Source: VRUE01 sp963697695 (GTDB lineage Bacteria > Actinomycetota > Thermoleophilia > Solirubrobacterales > 70-9). From it: 64,000 nt of DNA. The notes beneath the pieces were generated by a model. That model had not been told where the DNA came from and made no database searches. It was given only the letters and a program-made list of their open reading frames with translations. This document shows positions 1 to 6,740 of this stretch, piece by piece. The translations under genes and the position numbers were made by a program. Location of the stretch: assembly GCA_963697695.1 (NCBI GenBank), contig OY969094.1:620001-684000 (forward strand), in the 5' to 3' direction. How positions within the stretch are numbered: the stretch's first letter is position 1; each line of letters starts with the position of its first letter.

Positions 1-1893
1 GCCGACCCGAGCCGCGACCCGCTGCAGAAGTTCGTAGGCAGCGACCTCGAGATGCTCGAAGGCAAACGCGAAGCCGGCGAGCTTGGTGGTCGAGTCCGGC
101 TGGGCGCCGAAGAAGGCGGAGAGGTTGAGCCCGCCGGCCTTCAGCATCGCGTCCTTGACCAACGAGGGACTGGCATCACGCTCATCCAGCAGGCCCTCGA
201 TCCGCTCTCGGTGGCCCCGGGTCTCCTTGAGGTGATCGCGAAAGGCCGCCTTCAAGTGCTCGTCGTCGACCCGCTCCGCACCGGCCTCCAGCAGTTTTTC
301 CGCCTGCGCCTCGAGGGCATGGACGTCGCGTAGATAGGCAAGCAGTGCCGAGTCGAGCTGATCCGGATCGAGTCCCGCCAGGGAGGCCTCGACCGCCGTG
401 TCGAAGGACTGCTCAAGGCGCTCGGCCATCCGCCTCTCCTCCGCGGCGATGTCGGCCGCCATCCTCGCGGTCTCCTCGTCGCCGGCGCGCTCGGCCAGTC
501 GCTTCAGCAGCTCATAGGCGGCGAGCTCCATGTGCTCGTAGGAGTAAGCGTGCATCGTCAGCTTCCCCGGCGTGTCGGGCTGGGAGGCCGCGAAAGCGAC
601 CATCCCCCAGCCGCCGGCCGTCCCGGCCGCGTCCTTCAGCTTCGAGGGCTTACCGCCCAGCGCTTCCAAGCGCTCGCGCACCCGTCTCTCCTGGTCTTCG
701 GTCTCGACCAAGTGCTGCTCGAACGCCGCGTGCAGGCGCTCGTCGCCGGCGATCTCCGGCGCCGCACGAAGCTGCGCCAGCGCCTGCAGCTCGATCGAGT
801 GCAGGTCCGCCAGATACTTGATGATCTGCTCGTCGCGGTCGCGATTCCACTGGCGCGCTCCGACGCCGGTCTTGAGGTCGTCGAGCCGTACGCCCGCGCT
901 GTCGGGCTCGAGCGGCGGGGTCGCGGCGCCGTGACCCCCGCGCATTCCCGCCAGCAGCTCTTCGAGGGCGTCGACGCCGCTGTGGCGCGGCTCCCAGCCA
1001 AGCTCCTCGCGGGCGCGGTCAGAGGACATCAGCGGCACGTTCAGCGCCATGTCCAGCCAGCCCGGCGGCGTCGGCTGCAGGTGCGCCTTCCAGCTCAGGT
1101 CGGCAAGGCGCCGCACGATCCGCGGCGGCACCGGGAAGGTGCGCACGCCGATCCGCTCGGCCATCTCCTCGGAACTGAGCGGCGGCTCGGCGGCGATGTT
1201 GAAGGCGCCGTCCACGTCCTTGAGCACGGCCTGCAAGTAGGCCTGGCCGACGTCCTCGGAGTGGACCGCCTGGAAGCGCAGGCGGTCGACTCGGGGCAGC
1301 GCCGGGAGCAGGCCGCGGCGGAGGAGGAAGTTGGGGAGGAACGGCCCGACGAAGAGGCGGCGGATCTCGGTCGCGGCCTCGTCCTTGAAGATCAGCGCGG
1401 GCCGCAGCCGCACGACCCGCACCTCGGGATTGTCAACTTCGAAACGGTCCAGCTCGCGCTCCACCGCGACCTTGTGACGCGAGTAGAACGAGGTGGGGGT
1501 GCCCTCGGTGGGCCAGTCCTCATCGACCTCGCGGTCCTTGGGGCCGCGCGAGTAGGCACCGACCGAGGAGGCGTGAACCAGCTTCGGCACACCGGCGGCG
1601 GCGACGGCCTCGAAGACGCGCCGGCTGCCCTCGACGTTGATCCGCTCCAGCGTCACCGCGTCCCGGGAGGGCTGAATCGCCCAAGCCAGGTGGATGACCG
1701 CGTCGACGCCTTCGAAGATCGTGCCGAGGTCAGCCGTGAGGACGTTCGCCTCCACCCAGGTCGTCTTCGGCTGCTCCAAGCTGGGCTTGCGGCGCGCCAA
1801 GCCGACGATCTCGTCGATCTCCGAACTCTCGCTGAGCGCCAAGATGGCGCTGGTGCCGACGTTTCCCGTCGCGCCAGTGACGACTACCTTCAT
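1..1893 (-). CDS. NAD-dependent epimerase fused to tandem DUF892-like ferritin domains (partial)
   Basis: One uninterrupted frame runs from ATG at 1893 to the left edge, at least 631 codons with no stop, so the C-terminus is missing. Residues 1-320 are an extended SDR/epimerase: Rossmann motif GATGNVG (7-13), ASSV (108-111) and catalytic YSRHK (Tyr137, Lys141). From about residue 352 the sequence becomes all-helical and resembles the DUF892/YciE-YciF ferritin-like family, in two tandem copies (about 352-500 and 513-631). Both copies carry a matching pair of motifs: QPDTPGKL then YEHMELAAYELL, and QPDSTTKL then FEHLEVAAYELL. I checked the frame codon by codon across the junction and saw no shift. 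The reductase part probably acts on a nucleotide sugar or similar substrate; the helical part suggests a stress or iron role. The substrate and the reason for the fusion are unknown. Confidence 0.85.
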   Translation of the reverse strand, partial: MKVVVTGATGNVGTSAILALSESSEIDEIVGLARRKPSLEQPKTTWVEANVLTADLGTIFEGVDAVIHLAWAIQPSRDAVTLERINVEGSRRVFEAVAAAGVPKLVHASSVGAYSRGPKDREVDEDWPTEGTPTSFYSRHKVAVERELDRFEVDNPEVRVVRLRPALIFKDEAATEIRRLFVGPFLPNFLLRRGLLPALPRVDRLRFQAVHSEDVGQAYLQAVLKDVDGAFNIAAEPPLSSEEMAERIGVRTFPVPPRIVRRLADLSWKAHLQPTPPGWLDMALNVPLMSSDRAREELGWEPRHSGVDALEELLAGMRGGHGAATPPLEPDSAGVRLDDLKTGVGARQWNRDRDEQIIKYLADLHSIELQALAQLRAAPEIAGDERLHAAFEQHLVETEDQERRVRERLEALGGKPSKLKDAAGTAGGWGMVAFAASQPDTPGKLTMHAYSYEHMELAAYELLKRLAERAGDEETARMAADIAAEERRMAERLEQSFDTAVEASLAGLDPDQLDSALLAYLRDVHALEAQAEKLLEAGAERVDDEHLKAAFRDHLKETRGHRERIEGLLDERDASPSLVKDAMLKAGGLNLSAFFGAQPDSTTKLAGFAFAFEHLEVAAYELLQRVAARVG

Positions 1894-2124
1894 TTCGCCT
1901 TCCGAAAAAGATTGGGGGTGAGACGGCGAGGAGTGAGCGAAGCGACCGCTCCCGTAGGCCTCGCGGTCTCTTTACCCACGCCACTACGGAGGAAACTCTG
2001 CGCCGATGGTCGCCCCGGCCAAGTGATCGTTGAGGTAGATGTCGAGAGCTTCCTCACGACGCCGAGTGCCCCTGCTACTGCGACCCTGGGCAACGCCTCC
2101 TTGTCCGCATAACGCTCCCCACTA

Positions 2125-2484
2125 CTAGGACTCTTCGTAGGGGTCCTTTTCCCCAGCCAGCTTCAGCGAGCCGTCCTTCACGTCGGCGAAATGACGTTCC
2201 TGGATCGGCAGCGCCCACTCGACCAACTCGGAGATCTCGCTCTCCTGCGCGGACTCGTTGAGCTTGCCAAGCACCGCCCAGTGGCCGACCTCGCCGGCCT
2301 CGGCCATCGTCAGGAACTCGAAGCCGTCGAGCCCGTCGGACTCGCCGCCGAGGTAGGTCGACATCATCTCGGTCGCCTCGGTCTTCGTTTCCTGGGCCTT
2401 TTCGAGGATCGCGGTCTTCTTGCCGTTGCGATTGTCGGCCACCTCGGTGCAGCGGCGCTCGGTCTCCTCGGCCTCGTTGCGCAT
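2125..2484 (-). CDS. small helical ferritin-like protein, possibly 5'-truncated
   Basis: A 119-residue helical, acidic protein with Lys-rich N-terminal helices (KKTAILEKAQETKTEATEMM) and a C-terminal stretch MAEAGEVGHWAVLGKLNE. I associate this pattern with uncharacterised ferritin-like helical proteins of Solirubrobacterales-type genomes; that match is from memory. Coding-like sequence continues upstream of the chosen ATG (GAVEDDEIVATLER) without another ATG or GTG. Either the ATG at 2484 is real or the 5' end has been lost. It lies divergent to the DUF72 gene and just upstream of the epimerase/DUF892 gene on the same strand. Function unknown. Confidence 0.5.
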   Translation of the reverse strand: MRNEAEETERRCTEVADNRNGKKTAILEKAQETKTEATEMMSTYLGGESDGLDGFEFLTMAEAGEVGHWAVLGKLNESAQESEISELVEWALPIQERHFADVKDGSLKLAGEKDPYEES

Positions 2485-2597
2485 CCGCTCCAGGGTGGCG
2501 ACGATCTCGTCGTCCTCGACAGCCCCGCTCCCATACCCAGGTTCGCGAGGCGCGGAGCCCTCGGGCGTGACCCGTTCCCCAGCGGGTATCCCACCGC

Positions 2598-3344
2598 ATG
2601 GCTTCTCAGCGGGTACGGATCGGCTGCTCGGGCTGGAGCTACGACGACTGGCGCGGCGGCCTCTACCCCGAGGGCTTGCCGCAGCGGCGCTGGCTGGAGC
2701 GCTACGCGGAGGTCTTCGACACGGTCGAGGTCAACGCAACCTTCTACCGGCTGCCGAAGCGCTCGACGGTCGAAGGCTGGATCGAGCAGGTCCCCGGTGA
2801 CTTTCTCTTCGCGGTGAAGGCGAGTCGCTACATGACTCACATGAAGCGCCTGCGTGAGATCGCCGACGCGGTCGCGCGCTTCTGGGAGCCGCTCGAGCCA
2901 TTGCGGCGCGGGCGGCGCCTGGGTCCGGTGCTCTGGCAGCTACCAGAGAACTTCCACCGTGATGACGACCTGCTCGCCTCGGCGCTCGACGAGCTGCCCC
3001 GGGCCAGGCACTGCTTCGAGTTCCGACACCCGAGCTGGTTCGTAACGCCGGTCCGGGAGCTGCTGGAGGAGCGAGGCGCTTCGCTGGCGATCGGCGACGA
3101 CAAGCGCCGGTCGCTGCCACAGGTAAAGCCGGTCGGCGCGATCGCCTACCTGCGCCTGCACTACGGCCACCGTGGTCGCGACGGCAACTACTCCGAAGTA
3201 GAGCTCGACGGCTGGCGCCGCCGGATCGCCGCCTGGCGCTCGCGCCGGCCTGTGTTCGTCTACCTCAACAACGACTGGAAGGGCTACGCGCCCGCCAATG
3301 CCCGCTCCCTGAAGCAGGGCTTGTCCATGGGCGAAGAGGGGTAG
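2598..3344 (+). CDS. DUF72 (YecE-like) family protein
   Basis: A 248-residue protein of the DUF72/YecE family (TIM-barrel-like fold, biochemical role not settled). The family start is clear: RIGCSGWSYDDWRGGLYPEG, then VEVNATFYRLP and FAVKASRYMTH, and the C-terminal YLNNDWKGYAPANA. Length is normal for the family (about 240-270). The ATG at 2598 is immediately followed by the conserved N-terminus. It is followed after 8 nt by a decayed uracil-DNA glycosylase. DUF72 genes often sit near DNA repair or oxidative stress genes, which fits this block. No specific reaction is claimed. Confidence 0.85.
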   Translation: MASQRVRIGCSGWSYDDWRGGLYPEGLPQRRWLERYAEVFDTVEVNATFYRLPKRSTVEGWIEQVPGDFLFAVKASRYMTHMKRLREIADAVARFWEPLEPLRRGRRLGPVLWQLPENFHRDDDLLASALDELPRARHCFEFRHPSWFVTPVRELLEERGASLAIGDDKRRSLPQVKPVGAIAYLRLHYGHRGRDGNYSEVELDGWRRRIAAWRSRRPVFVYLNNDWKGYAPANARSLKQGLSMGEEG

Positions 3345-3352
3345 CCAGGGAC

Positions 3353-3580
3353 ATGGCCGCCGAGGCGGACAGTGCCGCCGAGTTCGTTCCCGCCAGCCGC
3401 TCGCTGACGAAGCTGCCGGGCCGCCGACTGTCACGGCTGTCCGTGGTGGAGGGACGCGACGCAGACGGTCTTCGGCACCGCCCGAAGAAGGCAGAGCTGA
3501 TGCTGGTCGGCGAGCAGCCCGGCGACCAGGAGGCCGCGGTGTTCAGCTACCGGCGATCCGGGGTACCGGGAGCGCCGTGA
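3353..3580 (+). pseudogene. UdgX/type-4-like uracil-DNA glycosylase remnant with two frameshifts
   Basis: The frame from 3353 begins like UdgX (AAEFVPASRSLTKL). It then leaves homology and regains it at 3482-3532 as PKKAELMLVGEQPGDQE, the conserved glycosylase motif. The missing segment is intact in the +1 frame at 3420-3479: AADCHGC then RDATQTVFGT, including the CxxC expected for the 4Fe-4S cluster. Two compensating frameshifts therefore broke the gene. After residue 60 the homology stops (expected continuation DLAGRPFVGPAG is absent), so about two thirds of the protein, including the C-terminal catalytic part, is gone. The open frame is a coincidence of the two shifts. It is almost certainly non-functional. 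Confidence 0.8.
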
Positions 3581-4005
3581 GCGGTTATTCCATCGTTCGA
3601 GCCGATGACGTCGAGGACGCCTACGCTGACAGCGAGGTCCCCGGCGAGTTCCGCAGCCTCAAGGAGGCCCTCGGGGCGGAGCAGGTCGCGGTGACCCTGA
3701 TCCGGGTGCCGCCTCACTCCGACTTCGAGCAGGGGAGCGGCCACTTCCACGAGAGGGTGGAGGAGATCTACATCGTCACCGGCGGGACGCTGACGATGCG
3801 CTTCGAGGACGAGGTCGTGAAGGTGGAGGCGGGCTCGGTCGTGCGGGTAGCGCCCGGCACCACCCGTTCGCACCGCAACGAGAGTTCTGAGCCGATCGAG
3901 ATCTGGGCGGTGTCGCGCAAGATCGAGGAAGGCGATGCGACCAAGGTCGAGGACTTCTGGGAGCCCTCGGAGAGCGCTGCCCGACAGGCTGAGCCAAATG
4001 GTTGA
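3577..4005 (+). CDS. cupin domain protein
   Basis: A 142-residue single-domain cupin with GTG start at 3577. The two cupin motifs are visible: GHFHERVEEIYIVTGG (about 51-66) with His and Glu ligands, and VRVAPGTTRSHRN (about 89-101). These form the usual His/Glu metal site in a small beta-barrel. Substrate cannot be deduced; such stand-alone Cupin_2 proteins range from isomerases to small-molecule binding proteins. It overlaps the last bases of the UdgX remnant by 4 nt. The tail (KVEDFWEPSESAAR) is charged and probably disordered. Confidence 0.8.
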   Translation: MSGYSIVRADDVEDAYADSEVPGEFRSLKEALGAEQVAVTLIRVPPHSDFEQGSGHFHERVEEIYIVTGGTLTMRFEDEVVKVEAGSVVRVAPGTTRSHRNESSEPIEIWAVSRKIEEGDATKVEDFWEPSESAARQAEPNG

Positions 4006-4121
4006 GGCTGCGCCCGGTCTTCGTCAGCTTTCCGCACCCGCAACGGCGCCGAAGCTGAGACTTGCTCATCTTCGACCGCCCCTCGATTCTCGATGAGCTT
4101 GGCACTGAAGGCATCCAGGCC

Positions 4122-4775
4122 CTAACCAGCCAGCCCGAGCAGCGCCCGGCGATCGTCGCGCAGCTCGGCGATCGACCTCACCACCTCGGCGGCTCCGGCC
4201 TCCAGCAGCTCGTCCTCGGAGAAGCCACCGCTGAGCACAGCGAGGGTGGGAATGCGGACCGCCTCGGCAGCCTTCACATCCCAGGTGGAGTCGCCGACCA
4301 GCACCGCCGCACCCTCACCCCCCGCCTTCTCCAGAGCCGTGCGAATGAGATCGGGGTGAGGCTTGGTCCGCTCGACGTCGGCCGCGGTGGTCCAGCCGTC
4401 GACCAGATCGCGGGCGTCGAGCAAATCGAGGTAGTGATCCACCTCCTCCTCCTTGGCCGAGCTGGCGAGGATCACGCGCGAGCCGTCCTCACGCAGATCT
4501 TCGATCAGGCCGCGAGCGCCATCCATGGGCTCGACTTCGCCGATCAGCTCGCCGTAGGCATCGCCCTCGGCGGCACGGATCTCGTCCCCGGCGGTCTCCT
4601 CACCTTCCTCGCCGATCAACGCCTTGACGATCTGATCGCCGCCCATGCCGATGTGGCGGTGGATCTTCCATAGCTGGACCGTGTAGTCGTAGCGGCGCAG
4701 AGCCCGGTACCAAGCGATCGCGTGCTGGTAGTTGGTGTCGACCAGGGTCCCGTCGATGTCGAGAATGACCGTGAT
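4122..4775 (-). CDS. HAD-superfamily phosphatase with no canonical start codon
   Basis: The frame encodes a complete HAD hydrolase. Motif I is VILDIDGTLVDTN (nucleophile Asp), followed by a helical cap, motif II in VILASSAKEEE, motif III Lys in VERTKPHPD and motif IV GDSTWDVKAAEA. This fits the phosphoglycolate phosphatase-like group, normal length about 217. The problem is the start: between the in-frame stop (about 4808-4810) and motif I there is no ATG, GTG, TTG or CTG. An AGGAAAGAG purine tract lies directly upstream of ATC-ACG-GTC at 4775, just where homologues begin MTVILDIDGT. ATC may be a rare non-canonical start, or the start was lost. The first in-frame ATG (4646) would remove the nucleophile. 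Confidence 0.65.
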   Translation of the reverse strand: MTVILDIDGTLVDTNYQHAIAWYRALRRYDYTVQLWKIHRHIGMGGDQIVKALIGEEGEETAGDEIRAAEGDAYGELIGEVEPMDGARGLIEDLREDGSRVILASSAKEEEVDHYLDLLDARDLVDGWTTAADVERTKPHPDLIRTALEKAGGEGAAVLVGDSTWDVKAAEAVRIPTLAVLSGGFSEDELLEAGAAEVVRSIAELRDDRRALLGLAG

Positions 4776-4854
4776 CGACTCTTTCCTGCTCGGCGCGATG
4801 GCTTCCCGCTACCCGCGATTCAGCCAGGATCAAACGGGTGGCCAAGCCGATGAG

Positions 4855-5124
4855 CAGCCAGGCGATGGCATCCTCTGCCTCGGCCCCGAAACGAAGAGCG
4901 CCGATATCGGTCGTGGGCTTCCCGTCGAACGAGACGATCTTCTCGATCAGCTGTCTGGCTCCGCTCGGCTCTTCGTCTCCGAATTCGGTCAGCTTCACGC
5001 CCAGCGACTGGGCCTCGAGCCCCTTGAGACTGGCGGCTGCGACCGAGTACTGCAGCGCGGATCGGTACTGCTGAGCCAACGCCTTGTTCAGGCGCTTGAT
5101 CGCCTCCGCCTCGCGAGCCTCTCT
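4855..5124 (-). pseudogene. bacterioferritin-like protein remnant
   Basis: A reading frame bounded by a TGA at 5125-5127 gives EAEAIKRLNKALAQQYRSAL, continues SVAAASLKGLEAQSLGVKL and ends PTTDIGALRFGAEAEDAIAWL. This is the first half of a bacterioferritin-like four-helix protein. No ATG or GTG lies between the stop and the first helix (only TTG at 5079, inside helix A), and the second half is missing. After DAIAWL the frame runs out of homology into the HAD gene in another frame. The iron-binding helices C and D are gone, so it cannot form the ferroxidase fold. I read it as a decayed gene. Confidence 0.65.
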
Positions 5125-5157
5125 TCAGATGGCAATCGAAAATCCTAGTTTCGCCTT

Positions 5158-5757
5158 CTACTCGAGCGAGCACTCAGAGGCGTCGCACAGTTCGGCTGAG
5201 AGGTTCCGCTCCATCATCTCCAGCGCGGCCTCAGCGAGATGCTGGTAGATCGCTGCCACGCCGTCAGTCGGTATGGCGAGCTTGAAATGACGCACATGGG
5301 CATCGAGGGCGCTGTAGAAGATGCACTGCTCAGTGACCTGCCCACAAAGGACGAGGCGATCGACCCCCATCTGGTCGAGCAGATACTCGAGCGGGGTCCC
5401 ATAGAAGACGCTGTGGCGCGCCTTGATCACGAAGGAGTGCCTATCAGGCGGAAGCACCGGCTCTACAAGCTCCGGATGGGCACCGCTCAAGGCATTCTCA
5501 GTCAGCTCCTCGGCCGAGGAGTTCCAGTCTCCGTAGTTGTCGTTGACGTAGACAACCGGCAGGTCGACCTCCGCTGCTTTTGAGAGCAGCGTCTGGATGC
5601 CCGGCAGCGCGTCGCCGACCCGGGCGGCAAGACGCTCTGCCTCGGAGTGGCGGTAGGGGTTGAGCATGTCCACCACGATCAGAGCCGTCCTCACGGACCC
5701 GGTCCGATGCCGCTCGTACCTGCGGCCCCGGAAGCTCTGCTCAGATTCCCCTGCCAT
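5158..5757 (-). CDS. isochorismatase-like cysteine hydrolase
   Basis: A 199-residue member of the isochorismatase/nicotinamidase superfamily. The catalytic triad can be placed: Asp30 in ALIVVDMLNPY, Lys112 in FVIKARHS and Cys145 in VTEQCIFYSA, with the usual cis-peptide region just before the cysteine. Length and order are normal. The substrate (nicotinamide, isochorismate, a carbamoyl amide or another) cannot be told from sequence. A basic 20-residue N-terminal extension precedes the core; an internal GTG at codon 22 (SVRTAL) is an alternative start. It stands between two decayed genes and appears intact. Confidence 0.85.
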   Translation of the reverse strand: MAGESEQSFRGRRYERHRTGSVRTALIVVDMLNPYRHSEAERLAARVGDALPGIQTLLSKAAEVDLPVVYVNDNYGDWNSSAEELTENALSGAHPELVEPVLPPDRHSFVIKARHSVFYGTPLEYLLDQMGVDRLVLCGQVTEQCIFYSALDAHVRHFKLAIPTDGVAAIYQHLAEAALEMMERNLSAELCDASECSLE

Positions 5758-5917
5758 CTCCGCGTTCCTACCCAGCCTTCAAGCTGGTCGAACCCGTCGC
5801 CGGTCGCAAGGGCGACAACGAGGCAAGGGTCGCCGAAACAGATCCCCGACCGGACGCTTGCTCCTCTCTGCGGGTAGAGAAAGACCTCTTGAACCGCCGC
5901 CTAGTCGGGAGCCAACC

Positions 5918-6056
5918 ATGATCATGCGACTCGATCGGCTGATTGCCGAAATCCCGCCCCCTTCCGACCCCGACCCCAATTGGCGCTTCTGTCGTTCAGG
6001 AGCTGCTCGGCGGCAAGTTCGGCGAGATGTCGACCTTCATGAATTTCACCTACCGG
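5918..6056 (+). pseudogene. manganese catalase N-terminal remnant
   Basis: ATG at 5918 begins RLDRLIAEIPPPSDPDPN, the typical start of di-manganese catalases. At about 5981 the homology jumps to the +1 frame, GASVVQELLGGKFGEMSTFM then NFTYR, ending near 6056. The conserved continuation (QSFNFRG and the rest of the about 290-residue protein) is missing. One frameshift plus a large 3' deletion make it non-functional. The downstream neighbour is a DUF892 gene on the opposite strand, ending at 6088. Mn-catalase and DUF892 genes often neighbour each other in actinobacteria, consistent with an ancestral stress cassette. Confidence 0.75.
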
Positions 6057-6087
6057 CGACGCGCCCCTCGGCCATCCATGGGACTAC

Positions 6088-6660
6088 TCAACTGCGGGAA
6101 GACCGCGCTGGTTTTCGGGCACGTTTGGCTTTAGCGGGACGCCGGTGTTGAGCTTTGGGCACCTCCTCGGTGACGACGGCGCCGGTCAATGACTTGATCT
6201 GCCCCTCCAGGAACTTCGCCATCCGTTCCTCCTCGCGGCGGATCTCTTTTGCGAGTTTCGCCGTCTCCCGGTCGCCGACTTTCTCGGCAAGGGTCTCGAT
6301 TGCCAGGTAGGTGGCGATCTCCTCGTGCTCGTTGAAGTACTCGGTCTTGGCGTTCTTCAGCATCTTCTCCTGCTCGCCGCTGCCCCGGACCATGTGCAGC
6401 GGCCCCTTCGCTGCGGCCATCGCCTTGCCGACCGCGGTCTGGGTCAGCTGCCCGCCGCCACCGAGTTTCTTGATCCGGCGCTCGAGGGCCTTAGCGTGGG
6501 CTTTCGTCTCTTTGAGGTGGGCTTTGAGGCGATTTTTGTAGGGCGCCTTGGTGGTCATCGCGATATGTGCCTCGAGGCTGGTCTCCAGTTCCTTCTCCTT
6601 GCCGAATGCCTCGCTCAGGTACTGGACCAGCTTCGTGTCGCGCTCGTTCAGATCTGCCAT
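6088..6660 (-). CDS. DUF892-like ferritin-fold protein with basic tail
   Basis: A 190-residue helical protein of the DUF892/YciE-YciF ferritin-like family: ERDTKLVQYLSEAFGKEKEL (helix 1), LKAHLKETKAHAKALERRIKKL (helix 2), NEHEEIATYLAIETLAEKVG and a final helix EIRREEERMAKFLE. The last 30 residues are Lys/Arg/Ala rich (PAKAKRARKPARSSRS), resembling a DNA- or RNA-binding tail. ATG at 6660 is preferred because AAGGGAG lies 4 nt upstream; a GTG at 6687 would add nine residues. The family is induced by osmotic, general or envelope stress in other bacteria; its reaction is not established. Confidence 0.8.
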   Translation of the reverse strand: MADLNERDTKLVQYLSEAFGKEKELETSLEAHIAMTTKAPYKNRLKAHLKETKAHAKALERRIKKLGGGGQLTQTAVGKAMAAAKGPLHMVRGSGEQEKMLKNAKTEYFNEHEEIATYLAIETLAEKVGDRETAKLAKEIRREEERMAKFLEGQIKSLTGAVVTEEVPKAQHRRPAKAKRARKPARSSRS

Positions 6661-6740
6661 TTCGCTCCCTTGCTCGGTGTTCGTCACGAGCTACCCCGGT
6701 GAACAAGCCGAGAAACGGGGAGACGAGTTGCCGCTTTGGA

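Noticed and set aside
532..2112. 526-codon plus-strand frame over the first 2 kb
   Set aside because: Antisense to the epimerase/DUF892 fusion, whose conserved motifs are unmistakable.
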